Assembly: GCF_002014975.1 (NCBI RefSeq)
Contig: NZ_MUXV01000063.1
Location: 1-22,322 of the forward strand
From: Moraxella bovis
GTDB lineage: Bacteria; Pseudomonadota; Gammaproteobacteria; Pseudomonadales; Moraxellaceae
Direction: 5' to 3'
DNA: 22,322 bases
The notes beneath the pieces are model-generated. The model worked only from the letters and a program-made list of their open reading frames with translations, ran no database searches and was not told the DNA's origin. Both the position numbers and the translations under genes were made by a program. Positions 1-7,690 of the stretch are shown here, one piece after another. Position 1 is the stretch's first letter. Every line of letters starts with the position of its first letter.

Positions 1-57
1 ATGTCAAGCAGTTTTTTTAAAAAGTTTTAATAGTGATTTATTATTAACTCAAATCAC

Positions 58-85
58 ATTATATAATAATTTAAAATTAAGTCAA
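58..85 (-). promoter_or_regulatory. Sigma-70-like promoter reading off the left edge
   Basis: On the minus strand a TTGACT -35 (80-85) and a TATAAT -10 (58-63) lie 16 bases apart, close to the sigma-70 consensus. It lies downstream of the tRNA gene and points left, out of the window, so the transcribed gene is not visible. A second TTGACA (2-7) lies at the very edge. A short inverted repeat (GTGATTT 34-40 / AAATCAC 51-57) just downstream of the -10 could be an operator, which is speculative. Confidence 0.5.
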
Positions 86-114
86 GGACTTTTCTAAATT
101 TTATTAAGGTAATT

Positions 115-191
115 TGGTGGCGATGAAGAGACTTGAACTCTTGACCTTACGATTATGAGTCGTACGCTCTAACCAGCTGAGCTACATCGCC
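115..191 (-). tRNA. tRNA with CAU anticodon (elongator Met most likely)
   Basis: The reverse complement folds as a complete 77-nt tRNA. The acceptor stem GGCGATG pairs with CATCGCC, the D arm reads AGCTCAGCTGGTTAGAGC, and the anticodon stem TACGA/TCGTA encloses the loop CTCATAA, giving anticodon CAU. The T arm is AAGAG TTCAAGT CTCTT and the 3' CCA is encoded (115-117). CAU is used by elongator tRNA-Met and by the tRNA-Ile2 modified to lysidine. The D loop resembles elongator Met, but the anticodon-stem bases CGACTCATAATCG resemble Ile2, so the identity is not certain. It is not the initiator, because that tRNA has a mismatched first acceptor pair and three G-C pairs in the anticodon stem. Confidence 0.9.
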
Positions 192-205
192 GTTACAAGG
201 TGTGA

Positions 206-234
206 ATTATACAGACGCTTTTATCTGTTGTCAA
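206..234 (-). promoter_or_regulatory. Promoter of the tRNA gene
   Basis: On the minus strand a perfect TTGACA -35 (229-234) and a perfect TATAAT -10 (206-211) are separated by 17 bases. The tRNA 5' end is about 15 bases downstream of the -10. This is a full-consensus sigma-70 promoter, as expected for a stable-RNA gene. Confidence 0.85.
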
Positions 235-472
235 CACCAATTTTAAAAAAGTTTTCATTTTTATAAAAATAAATGGCAAACCGATAAGCCGGATTCTGTC
301 GTGGACAATCATTCATCTAGACGCACAATCACTCATGCGTTCAAGCAACCTACCCGTATCCTAAGCGGGCAACTCATTGGATACCTATTTGGTCTTGCTA
401 CACGTGGAGTTTACCTTGCCATGAACTGTTACCAGTCATGCGGTGGGCTCTTACCCCACCGTTTCACCCTTA

Positions 473-537
473 CCCGACCACTTAATTTGACTGTCGTCAG
501 TCCAGACCATTAAAATCAATCAAATTAAGTGGTCGGG
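473..537. repeat. Palindromic element at helix P12 of RNase P RNA
   Basis: Perfect 18-bp arms (473-490 and 520-537) contain GACCACTTAATTTGA and its complement. The 59-base unit 476-534 shares its outermost 13-14 bases on each side with the unit at 629-687. The intervening loop differs and contains a small extra hairpin (GACTG TCGT CAGTC, 489-502). The element falls where E. coli has the short P12 hairpin, just before the conserved GGTAAGGGTGAAA block on the RNA. Confidence 0.7.
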
Positions 538-628
538 CGGTCTATTCTCTGTTGCACTGGTCGTAGGCTTTCGCCCCCTAGCCGTTAGCTAGCACGTCGC
601 CCTATGTAGTCCGGACTTTCCTCCCTCC

Positions 629-687
629 GACCACTTAATTTAACTAACATTTATCATAATATTAACTTCAAATCAAATTAAGTGGTC
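629..687. repeat. Palindromic element at helix P3 of RNase P RNA
   Basis: Perfect 13-bp arms (629-641 and 675-687) have the same sequence as the arms of the 476-534 copy. The two units are both 59 bases long. The interior is A+T rich and unlike the other copy. It occupies the place of helix P3, between the P2 strand and the GGAGGGAGGAAAGTCC block. Confidence 0.7.
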
Positions 688-716
688 AGACGGTGATTGT
701 CTGGTCTGCCTTTTTT

Positions 717-747
717 ATTCTAACACGTTTTTATAAAAATATGTCAA
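717..747 (-). promoter_or_regulatory. Probable rnpB promoter
   Basis: On the minus strand there is TTGACA (742-747) and TAGAAT (717-722) just before the RNase P RNA 5' end at about 712. The spacing of 19 bases is longer than optimal, so the exact -10 may be shifted by a base or two. Confidence 0.5.
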
Positions 748-824
748 ATTTTCATACATAACTTGCAGAGCCTAAAACACCAACCATGTATGACGATTAT
801 TTGTACACTCTACAAAATGAAAAA

Positions 825-915
825 GTACTACAGTTTTTCGTTCGTGGTGAGCCTGTCGAACTATGACGGAAACCGACCTGCGGTCAAGCTTGTGGCGAAC
901 GGTTTCCGTAGTAAA
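825..915. repeat. REP-like intergenic inverted repeat 1
   Basis: This gene-free stretch begins AAAAAGTACTACAG and holds TTCGTGGTGAGCCTGTCGAA (841-860), a sequence typical of widespread REP-type intergenic repeats, then a perfect 10-bp inverted repeat ACGGAAACCG (866-875) / CGGTTTCCGT (900-909). It shares a layout with the element at 1094-1204 read on the other strand: AAAAAGTA start, TTCGTGGYGA, AACGGTTT. No protein-coding support was found. Confidence 0.5.
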
Positions 916-1093
916 ATTCAATTTTGTTGGCTGTACTTATACTCTCAACCTCTCCTAGAAAGATTGCTAAAATTTGCAATACTGTGATAAGATAGCTAAT
1001 AGACAGCCCATCAATGTTACCAATAATTATGGTTGCTTTAGATTTGTTGGCACGATTCTTGCTTTAAATTGAATAAAATTTTGGTAGTAGTCT

Positions 1094-1204
1094 AAAAAGT
1101 ATGCTGAACTAGTTTTTCCGTTCTCCCTGAGCCTGCCTGCGGGTAGGAAAACCGTTAGGCTTCCCAAGATCGCCACGAACTGTTTTCTTTGCAGCATACT
1201 TTTT
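1094..1204. repeat. REP-like intergenic inverted repeat 2
   Basis: Perfect 13-bp terminal arms, AAAAAGTATGCTG (1094-1106) and its complement (1192-1204), enclose 85 bases. The interior contains CCCTGAGCCTGCCTGCGGG and, on the minus strand, CAGTTCGTGGCGA and AACGGTTTTCC, which echo the element at 825-915. It looks like a short non-autonomous or REP-type element. No transposase lies next to it. Confidence 0.5.
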
Positions 1205-1244
1205 GAACCAGAGCCAAATTTTGATATACCCACTTTTCTTTTAG

Positions 1245-1283
1245 GTTAACTTTTGCTAAAATCCTTAATTAGCAAAAGTTAAC
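1245..1283. repeat. 15-bp perfect hairpin
   Basis: GTTAACTTTTGCTAA (1245-1259) and its exact complement (1269-1283) flank a 9-base loop. It lies between the REP-like elements and the AlgR-like regulator. It is A+T rich and lacks a following T run, so it is not a typical terminator. It could be a regulatory palindrome or an element end. Confidence 0.55.
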
Positions 1284-1457
1284 TCATAAATAAAATTATT
1301 CAATCAAAAACAGACATGACATTTAGTTATTCTTCATTACATTGATGGTATTTGACGAGCGTTTGTTATGAATAATTTGTAAATCCACATCATTATTGGT
1401 TATTCATCAATAGCAAGTGGATACTGTAACACATGCCATAATATTAAGGAGAGGCAA

Positions 1458-2192
1458 ATGAAAATTCTAATTTGTGAGAGCGAGCCAGCCCTATGCAAAC
1501 ATGTTCAAACAATTATCGAGACACTCACGCATGAAATCGTCGGGCAAGCAGAACGCTTAGAATAAGCTTATACATCGGTAATGGAACACCAGCCTGAGGT
1601 TCTATTTATCAATGCTCACTTGGCTTACATTGAGGAATTTTGCCAAAAATTAACCCATGAATTTAAGCATCCGCCTGCCCTGATTTTTTTTGGTTTAGAT
1701 GAAGCTCATCTTATGCTAACCGCTTTAAAATGGGGAGCAAGTGACTATTTGCTGATACCCATTGAAAAAGATGATATTAAAAACGCCCTGCAGAAATGCT
1801 GTCGTATCAACGCCGCCCAACAAGCAAGTCTTAATAAGAAAAACGGAAAAAACAGCCGTGCACGTCAATACATCGCCGCACGCACGCACCGTGGCGTTGA
1901 ACTCATCTCACTGTCTGACGTGTATTATTTCACCGCCGACCAAAAATACGTCAAAGTACGCCACAAAAATGGCGTGGTACTCATTGATGAAACCTTAAAA
2001 GACTTAGAAGAAGAGTTTGAAGGCATCATGTTCCGCATTCATCGCAATGCCTTGATTAATCTAGATTATTTGGATTTGTTGGAGACGGTGGACAGCGGTC
2101 AATATCAAGTACGCTTTCGGGGTATGCCTGAGAAACTGTCGGTATCACGCCGTCATCTGCCCATGCTCAGAGAAAAAATTCACAGCATTTGA
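1458..2192 (+). pseudogene. AlgR-like LytTR response regulator interrupted by an in-frame TAA
   Basis: Read through one stop codon, this is a 244-residue AlgR-type regulator (AlgR is 248 residues): an N-terminal receiver-like domain and a C-terminal LytTR DNA-binding domain (about residues 140-240). AAGGAGAGG precedes the ATG at 1458. The frame runs MKILICESEPAL and on for 35 codons to a TAA at 1563-1565, then continues in the same frame. An ATG at 1581 opens the remaining 203 codons but has no good ribosome binding site. The receiver is degenerate: the paired acidic residues are E-S-E and the phosphoacceptor position (VLFINAHL) is Asn instead of Asp. No sensor kinase gene lies upstream. The position before hemC matches algR in Pseudomonas. 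It may be a pseudogene, or the LytTR part may still be made by reinitiation. Confidence 0.75.
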
Positions 2193-2216
2193 CGGACAAG
2201 CCATCCGATACCATCC

Positions 2217-2240
2217 AAGGGCGTTGATTCACCCTTTTGT
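2217..2240 (+). terminator. Weak hairpin after the AlgR-like gene
   Basis: AAGGG (2217-2221) pairs with CCCTT (2232-2236) and is followed by TTG and a T-rich stretch. The stem has only 5 bp, so termination would be weak. The loop and right arm share TTGATTCACCCT with the hairpin at 12749-12805. Confidence 0.3.
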
Positions 2241-2389
2241 ATTGTCCTTTTGTATTTTAGCCACCTTGATTTGGTTAATTATTTACATCCATACCAAGAA
2301 ATAACTGGTATGAATTTTTATTTGGCATTTTGAGGTAAATGTGGTTAAATAGGCAATCATTGATAAGATAACATAGCGATAACAGAATC

Positions 2390-3331
2390 ATGAAAACCCT
2401 AACCATCGCCACACGCCAATCCCCGCTTGCACTTTGGCAGGCTCATTTTGTCAAAGACGAACTTCAAAAACTCTACCCCGAACTTGACATTCGTCTGTTA
2501 GAGCTGGTCACCAAAGGCGATAAAATCTTAGATGCTCCCCTTGCCAAAATTGGCGGAAAAGGCTTATTTGTCAAAGAGCTAGAAACCGCCCTACTAAGCG
2601 GTGAAGCTGACATTGCCGTACATTCTTTAAAAGACGTACCCATGGTACTGCCTGACGGGCTTATCATCGGGGCGCATCTTGACCGCCACAGCCCTTTCGA
2701 CGCTTTTGTAAGCAATCATTTTGCCAGTTTAGATGACCTACCCCAAGGGGCAAAGGTCGGCACATCAAGCCTACGCCGTGAATGCCAACTGCGTGCCTAT
2801 CGCCCTGACTTAGAAATCATCAGCTTGCGTGGTAATGTTGGCACACGCCTTGGCAAGCTTGATAATGGCGACTATGATGCGATTATCCTTGCCCAAAGTG
2901 GCTTGGAGCGGTTAGAGTTACACGAACGCATTCGCCACAGTCTACCTGCTGACATCTGCCTGCCTGCGGTCGGGCAAGGCACACTTGCCATCGAGTGCCG
3001 AGACGATGAGATTAGGGAGCTTATCAAGCCCTTAAACCATGACATCTCCGCCTTACGAGCCATCACCGAGAGAGCCATGAACCATGCCTTAGAAGGGGGC
3101 TGTCAAGTACCGATAGCAGGATTTGCACAGCTTGATAAAGGCGTTCTGCACCTAGAAGGTCGAGTAGGCACGCCTGATGGTCGCACCCTGCTAAAAGTCA
3201 CCGCCCAGACCGACATCACGGACAACGCCACACAAAATATCCAAAATGCCCAACAACTGGGGCAAGCTGTCGCCACAGAGCTACTTACCCAAGGGGCGGA
3301 TGAGATTTTAAAAGCCCTGTATCAACATTAA
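2390..3331 (+). CDS. hemC: Hydroxymethylbilane synthase (porphobilinogen deaminase)
   Basis: HemC joins four porphobilinogen molecules into the linear tetrapyrrole hydroxymethylbilane in the cytoplasmic haem pathway. The 313-residue protein has the family length. Visible signatures are [13 protein letters not shown] (residues 6-18), HSLKDVP with the catalytic Asp82, [12 protein letters not shown] (123-134), [13 protein letters not shown] (147-159) and [12 protein letters not shown] with Cys238, the residue that carries the dipyrromethane cofactor. All key residues are present. It is followed 45 bases later by hemD and then a hemX-like gene, which suggests a hemCDX operon. The upstream AlgR-like gene is in the same orientation, as in Pseudomonas. 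Confidence 0.97.
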   Translation: MKTLTIATRQSPLALWQAHFVKDELQKLYPELDIRLLELVTKGDKILDAPLAKIGGKGLFVKELETALLSGEADIAVHSLKDVPMVLPDGLIIGAHLDRHSPFDAFVSNHFASLDDLPQGAKVGTSSLRRECQLRAYRPDLEIISLRGNVGTRLGKLDNGDYDAIILAQSGLERLELHERIRHSLPADICLPAVGQGTLAIECRDDEIRELIKPLNHDISALRAITERAMNHALEGGCQVPIAGFAQLDKGVLHLEGRVGTPDGRTLLKVTAQTDITDNATQNIQNAQQLGQAVATELLTQGADEILKALYQH

Positions 3332-3376
3332 GACAACTAATACCAACAACCCCATAAGCACAATCAACCCAACACC

Positions 3377-4255
3377 ATGACCCCCCTATTCATCAACACC
3401 CGTCCTAAGCACAAAGCTGACATGAACCTGGTCATCCACAGTGTCGGCTTGCCACTGCTTGCCATTCGGCATTTTGATGAATTAGAGCAGTCAGAAATGC
3501 AGGATTTGGTGGATTTTGTCCACGGCAAATTTGACACGCTCATCGTGGTGAGCGTGGAAGCAGTCGCGTGTGCGGTGCGTTTTTTAAAAGAGCAAGGCAT
3601 TGACCACACCTGCGACCTACCCCATCATGACACCCTAACCGTCATCGCCGTGGGACAGCCAACAGCCGACGCTTTGGCGGAGTTTGGTTTTTCGGTGCTG
3701 ACCCCCTTTGATGTAGGATGCCCGATGAGCAACGAAGGCATGCTTGCCATGCCCGCCATCGGTGAGCTACACACAGGCGATGATGTGCTGATATGGCGTG
3801 GGGTCGGTGGACGGCGACTGTTGTCTGACACACTCATCAAACGGAGCGTGAATGTGCGTGCCATCGCCTTTTATGAGCGGTGCGTGCCGTCAGAGCTGGC
3901 GAGCGATTTTGCTCGTCTGCTTGGCGATAGCACCGATGATGGCCCTGATAGAGCTTTTAATAGTAGTCAAAACCATCAACATCAAATTGGCAAGCACTCG
4001 CCCATCTTTGTCCTTATCAGCAGTCAGATGAGCCTAAACGCTTGGCAGAGTGTGTATGACCAACAGATTCACAGCCATCGCACGCACACGCATGGGCTTT
4101 TGCCACAAAATGTGATATATTTAACCCTAGGTTATCGCCTGACCGCCCTAACCGCCACGCACTATCCGCACAGCCGTGTCTATCCCGTGGTGGATTTGGC
4201 GGAATCAACCCTAAATCAAGCCATACAAGACGTCATGGCAACTTACCCATCGTGA
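3377..4255 (+). CDS. hemD: Uroporphyrinogen-III synthase
   Basis: HemD closes and inverts ring D of hydroxymethylbilane to give uroporphyrinogen III. The family is poorly conserved in sequence. The assignment rests on the N-terminal FINTRPKHKADMNLVIHSVG-type start, the VVSVEAVACAVRF segment (about 58-70), the IAVGQPTADAL segment (about 90-100), LIWRGVGGRRLLSDTL (about 138-153), and the position directly after hemC. At 292 residues it is longer than E. coli HemD (246). Much of the excess is a polar stretch at about 190-215 (DDGPDRAFNSSQNHQHQ). No clear Shine-Dalgarno sequence precedes the ATG. Confidence 0.88.
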   Translation: MTPLFINTRPKHKADMNLVIHSVGLPLLAIRHFDELEQSEMQDLVDFVHGKFDTLIVVSVEAVACAVRFLKEQGIDHTCDLPHHDTLTVIAVGQPTADALAEFGFSVLTPFDVGCPMSNEGMLAMPAIGELHTGDDVLIWRGVGGRRLLSDTLIKRSVNVRAIAFYERCVPSELASDFARLLGDSTDDGPDRAFNSSQNHQHQIGKHSPIFVLISSQMSLNAWQSVYDQQIHSHRTHTHGLLPQNVIYLTLGYRLTALTATHYPHSRVYPVVDLAESTLNQAIQDVMATYPS

Positions 4256-4285
4256 GACATTTTAAAATTTAACGCTTTTATCATC

Positions 4286-5308
4286 ATGCCAAACACCAAA
4301 AAACCTGACAGTCTAAGTGCCGAAGCCATCAAGGCAAATCTAGAAGAGCTGGACGCCAAATTCGCCCACGCCAAAGAAGTCGAGAGAGAAGAGCTTAAAA
4401 AACAAGCCGACCAAGCTCGGGTGGTACTCATGCGACTGCAATGGCTGGTCATTATCCTACTGGCAGGTGGACTGTTGTGGCTATACCTTTCTTTTACGTC
4501 GGTCGTGGATAAAGTAGATGAACGCCTTGCCAAAATAGACACCGTCGATACCCGCCTAAACGACATGGACGACCGCCTGTTCGCCATCACCCCAACCGAC
4601 AGCCACAAAAAAACAAATAAAGCCGAAGCGAGCAAAGACGCTGAATTTTTAAAAATCGAACTTGCCATGACCAACAGGCTCTTTGAACAAGGCAGTTATG
4701 ATGACACCTTGACCGCCTTGCAAGCCATTGATTATCAGCTTGGGCAGATGACTGGTATCGCCCCATCGGTCAAATCCGCCCTAAGCAGTAGCATAAAGGC
4801 AGACATCGCCTACATCGGCACGCTAAAAACACAGCCTGACGCATGGCAGGCTCACATCATCAAAATGCGAGACGTGCAAGCTTTTTTACGCACTAAGCAG
4901 ACCAGCACGCCCAACGCCTCCCTAAGTCGTGGCGACATCCTGCTTCATGACGCCAGTATGATGTTATCGCTTGCCATCGGTTCGGCAAACGTGCGAGACA
5001 GGGGACTGATGACCAGTTACTTACAAGAAGTCCGCTCACAGTTAGAAAGCCATATTACCTTACACGGCGGTAAGATTGACCCTGAGAGCCTAAAAAAGCA
5101 ATCTGAACAAACCGCTTTGGCAAACAAAGCCAGCGACAGAGACGGCAAAAAAGACGGTAAAAATGCAAACAACACCGACACCAAAACAGGGCAAATCGGA
5201 CAGCAAGTCGCCCTAAATACCATCGATGACGCCCTATTTTGGGTCTATGATTTACTTGCCAACAGCCCCAAGAACAAAGAGCTGAGCAGTGTTCAGATGT
5301 TAAAATAA
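4286..5308 (+). CDS. hemX: HemX-like membrane-anchored protein
   Basis: This third gene of the hem cluster starts 30 bases after hemD. The 340-residue protein has a charged, probably coiled-coil N-terminus (about 12-47), one membrane segment (about 50-72, LQWLVIILLAGGLLWLYLSF) and a large soluble C-terminal part that should lie in the periplasm. This layout and position match the HemX family often annotated as a uroporphyrinogen methyltransferase, although HemX lacks an SAM-binding methyltransferase fold and its role is unclear. The middle region (about 115-235) is helical and repetitive (LFEQGSYDDTLTALQAIDYQ). The C-terminal region has a Lys/Asn/Asp-rich linker (about 275-305). Assignment is mostly by context and architecture. 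Confidence 0.75.
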   Translation: MPNTKKPDSLSAEAIKANLEELDAKFAHAKEVEREELKKQADQARVVLMRLQWLVIILLAGGLLWLYLSFTSVVDKVDERLAKIDTVDTRLNDMDDRLFAITPTDSHKKTNKAEASKDAEFLKIELAMTNRLFEQGSYDDTLTALQAIDYQLGQMTGIAPSVKSALSSSIKADIAYIGTLKTQPDAWQAHIIKMRDVQAFLRTKQTSTPNASLSRGDILLHDASMMLSLAIGSANVRDRGLMTSYLQEVRSQLESHITLHGGKIDPESLKKQSEQTALANKASDRDGKKDGKNANNTDTKTGQIGQQVALNTIDDALFWVYDLLANSPKNKELSSVQMLK

Positions 5309-5387
5309 ATCCAAAACAGGCAAAAAAACAGCGAACTCATCATGCGTTAATCATTTTAGATAAATTGAAACTTAAAAGGACACCCCC

Positions 5388-5846
5388 ATGACCCATCCTT
5401 ACACCGCCACACTCACAGGCAATGACCGCCCCACCGAGCTACACGACTACCCCATCGTCCACGTCCAACCTGTGGCATGGGGCGAGATGGACGCCTTTAA
5501 TCATGTCAATAATGTCGCTTATTACCGCTACGCCGAATCTGCCCGTATCAGCTATTTGCATTCGCTTGCCATGTTCAAGGACGAAACTTTAACCATTTTA
5601 GCAGGCTCATCATGTAACTACCTACGTCCCGTGCATTATCCTGACACCCTACTTATCGGCGTTAAATGCACCAAAATCGGCAACACCAGTCTGTCGATGG
5701 CGTACGAATATTACAGCACTACCCAAAATGCCATCGTTGCCAACGGCACGGCAACCATCGTCCGCACCGACAAAGACGGTAACAAACAAGCATGGACGGC
5801 AGACGAACGGCAGATTTTAAGTGATTTTGAAGGGCGTTCGCTATGA
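5388..5846 (+). CDS. Acyl-CoA thioesterase, 4HBT/YbgC-FadM type hot-dog protein
   Basis: This 152-residue single hot-dog-fold protein likely hydrolyses acyl-CoA thioesters in the cytoplasm. The family signature WGEMDAFNHVNNVAYYRYAE (residues 31-50) is intact, with the catalytic Asp35 and the HVNN motif. YLRPVHYPDTLLIGVKC is the usual second strand region. The ATG has a good AAAAGGA ribosome binding site. The stop codon overlaps the start of the tusA-like gene (ATGA), so the two are translationally coupled. The substrate cannot be read from the sequence. Confidence 0.9.
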   Translation: MTHPYTATLTGNDRPTELHDYPIVHVQPVAWGEMDAFNHVNNVAYYRYAESARISYLHSLAMFKDETLTILAGSSCNYLRPVHYPDTLLIGVKCTKIGNTSLSMAYEYYSTTQNAIVANGTATIVRTDKDGNKQAWTADERQILSDFEGRSL

Positions 5847-6079
5847 GCGATACTGTTATGCTGGACACCACAGGGCTAATCTGCCCTGAACCTGTCATGC
5901 TCCTACATAAGAGCATTCGCACCGCCAAAGGGGGTGATGAAATTCATATCCTAGCGACCGACCCCGCCACCACCCGAGACATTCCCAACTTTTGTCGGCA
6001 TTTGGGGCATACGCTTGCCAGTCAAGAAACCTTTGATGACGGCAGTTATCGTTATGTGGTTGTTAAAAAGTTGGGCTAA
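5843..6079 (+). CDS. tusA: TusA-family sulfurtransferase (sulfur carrier)
   Basis: This is a 78-residue small sulfur carrier. The hallmark CPxP motif is at residues 14-17 (LICPEP), and Cys14 would carry the persulfide. The family fold residues LDTTGLICPEPVMLLHK and DIPNFCRHLGH are clear. In E. coli TusA relays sulfur from IscS to the TusBCD complex for tRNA 2-thiouridine synthesis. Other TusA-like proteins serve sulfur oxidation or molybdenum-cofactor enzymes, so the exact relay is an inference. It overlaps the thioesterase gene by 4 bases and is 2 bases from the following membrane-protein gene. Confidence 0.9.
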   Translation: MSDTVMLDTTGLICPEPVMLLHKSIRTAKGGDEIHILATDPATTRDIPNFCRHLGHTLASQETFDDGSYRYVVVKKLG

Positions 6080-6081
6080 GT

Positions 6082-6648
6082 ATGGTTGTATTTGGTCTAC
6101 CCGACCGTTTGGGGCTTGCCATTTATAAAGAGATGTTTTGCTTGCCTGTGATAAGCATTGGGCTCTTGCCATGCTTGCTGTTTGGTAGTTTGTTTTTTGT
6201 GCCAAACGATTATGCCGGCATACTGCCTGTGGCAAAGGGTATGAATGGCAGTGTCGGCAACAAATGGATATATGACAGCTTAACATTTTATTATCTGTTT
6301 TTGCTCGGGCAAGTCCTGCTAAAACACCAGCTTATCGGACTGTCCGCACCGACTTTATTTGCCCTAAAAAAGCATTACCGCCACACCTTACAAACCCAAG
6401 CAGTAGAAAATCCCAGTCAAGCGTCTTATTTTTGGCTGTTTATGGTTGTGGCGTTGATTTATTTTTTGGGATTTTGGGAATTTTCTGAGACTGCCAACCA
6501 CAACAGCCACACTTATTTGGCACGATATGGCAATGAATTTGGTAATTTCATCTTTAAAATCATGACGTTATTATTTGTAATAGAAGGCTTGGCATTATTT
6601 ATCGTCAATCGGCATTTTGCTAAATTCTTTGATGACATTGCGCTCTAA
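6082..6648 (+). CDS. Four-helix membrane protein of unknown function
   Basis: This protein is not recognised. It has 188 residues with four hydrophobic segments at about 17-41, 62-80, 115-134 and 154-176, so it is very probably an inner-membrane protein. The tail (RHFAKFFDDIAL) is charged. The ATG lies 2 bases after the tusA stop, so it is probably co-transcribed and coupled. It converges on the next minus-strand gene with a 4-base overlap (6645-6648). No catalytic motif is visible. Confidence 0.7.
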   Translation: MVVFGLPDRLGLAIYKEMFCLPVISIGLLPCLLFGSLFFVPNDYAGILPVAKGMNGSVGNKWIYDSLTFYYLFLLGQVLLKHQLIGLSAPTLFALKKHYRHTLQTQAVENPSQASYFWLFMVVALIYFLGFWEFSETANHNSHTYLARYGNEFGNFIFKIMTLLFVIEGLALFIVNRHFAKFFDDIAL

Positions 6649-7103
6649 TGACACCACTCATACACCCCGCTTAACCGCTCAATCGCCTGCCCGACCCACT
6701 CTGCAAGCTCATCATCGCTAAAATCATCCAGCTTATCTTTGTCTATAAATTTGCCCAAGCGGTAAAATTCGCCTGCATTTAGCTCTACTTTTTCATCATC
6801 AAATTCATGAGCTTGTTTAAAGTCGCCATATTCACTAACACGGCTATGCCAAAAATAAAAGTCGTCAAACTCCGCCCAATCAATCTCATTTATCCAGTTA
6901 TTAAATTGCTCCAATGTGCTGTTTGAACTGTTTGCCCTATAAGAATGCCACTTTAAAGCGACAATCAGCCTTTGCCTATTTAAAATCACGACAATAATCG
7001 GGGCATTGCCAAGATAACTATCATATTTATAATAAGCAAAAAAGTGCCGTCTGATTTCCCAACCATTACACCAATTTTCAATGTGTGGTTTGGCAAAGTG
7101 CAT
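6645..7103 (-). CDS. Hypothetical acidic protein
   Basis: This protein is not recognised. It has 152 residues, is rich in aromatic and acidic residues (NWINEIDWAEFDDFYFWHS; DKDKLDDFSDDELAEWVGQA), and has no signal peptide or membrane segment. Its N-terminal half looks like a compact alpha/beta domain (IIVVILNRQRLIVALKWHSY, about 35-54). The open frame is long, uninterrupted and uses ordinary codons, which supports a real gene. It ends convergently against the membrane-protein gene and is followed upstream by about 190 bases with no feature I can identify. Confidence 0.6.
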   Translation of the reverse strand: MHFAKPHIENWCNGWEIRRHFFAYYKYDSYLGNAPIIVVILNRQRLIVALKWHSYRANSSNSTLEQFNNWINEIDWAEFDDFYFWHSRVSEYGDFKQAHEFDDEKVELNAGEFYRLGKFIDKDKLDDFSDDELAEWVGQAIERLSGVYEWCH

Positions 7104-7297
7104 TGGTAAATTTTGATAAACTTTTAAATTAAAGGCTTTAAAAACTTGCCAAGTGGTTTTATGATTGTATTTAATATTTTATAAGTCATCTGGGCAGTGC
7201 AACTATAAGTCTTTAATTTGAGCATAAGGTTTATTTAAAATATCGGCGTGGGTGGGTTTTAGCATAATTTTTTATCAATGAATGTGGTAATCGTCTG

Positions 7298-7690
7298 TTA
7301 TTTTAACCAATTTTCAATTTGCAAACCGTCCACTCGGAGAAATTCTCGCACATTGTCAGTAATAACAATCAAATCATTGGCAATCGCTTGCCCTGCAATC
7401 AGCGTGTCATAAAAACCAATGGGTGTGCCACGCCTTTCTAGGGTTGCACCAATTTCGCCAGCCTTATCAGCGTCCTGTGAATTAAATTGCAACACTTCAA
7501 AGGGTAGTAGATTGATTTTTTCAAGGTTTTGGGCGGTTTTTTGGCTTTTGTACGCCCCATAATACAGCTCCGACAAAACAATTGACGAGATGGCAATTTC
7601 ACGCTCTTTATGCCGTTCTAGCGTGGTCAAAAATCGTTCACTGGCATTCAAAATCGCAATGACTGCATTGGTGTCCAGCAAATATTTCAT
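7298..7690 (-). CDS. vapC: VapC-type PIN-domain toxin (RNase)
   Basis: This is a 130-residue PIN-domain ribonuclease of the VapBC type II toxin-antitoxin family. The acidic metal-binding residues are in place: Asp6 in YLLDTNAV, Glu41 in LSELYYG, Asp95 in [10 protein letters not shown] and Asp112 in ITDNVREF. VapC toxins typically cut initiator tRNA or rRNA; the target here is unknown. The start overlaps the last bases of vapB (ATGA, 7687-7690), giving translational coupling in the usual antitoxin-first order. Confidence 0.93.
   Translation of the reverse strand: MKYLLDTNAVIAILNASERFLTTLERHKEREIAISSIVLSELYYGAYKSQKTAQNLEKINLLPFEVLQFNSQDADKAGEIGATLERRGTPIGFYDTLIAGQAIANDLIVITDNVREFLRVDGLQIENWLK

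Larger units (their letters stand above)
272..712 (-). ncRNA. rnpB: RNase P RNA (catalytic subunit, class A)
   Basis: This is the catalytic RNA of RNase P, which trims tRNA 5' leaders. The reverse complement matches E. coli rnpB at all the conserved blocks: GAGGAAAGTCCGGAC-type core near the 5' end, GGTAAGGGTGAAACGGT after P12, GGTAAACTCCAC, CCAAATAGG, and GACAGAATCCGGCTTATCGG at the 3' end. P1 is visible: GGCAGACC at the 5' end pairs with GGTTTGCC at the 3' end. The ends are set from P1 and are approximate by a few bases. Two A+T-rich palindromes with the same arms occupy the positions of helices P3 and P12 (separate entries). A possible open frame at 301-513 on the other strand is a shadow of this RNA. 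Confidence 0.93.

Noticed and set aside
301..513. Open frame of 70 codons
   Set aside because: It lies on the strand opposite to RNase P RNA and is explained by that RNA.
763..1233. Two open frames of about 70 codons (763-987 plus, 1027-1233 minus)
   Set aside because: They cover the REP-like repeats, have no ribosome binding sites and no recognisable protein features.
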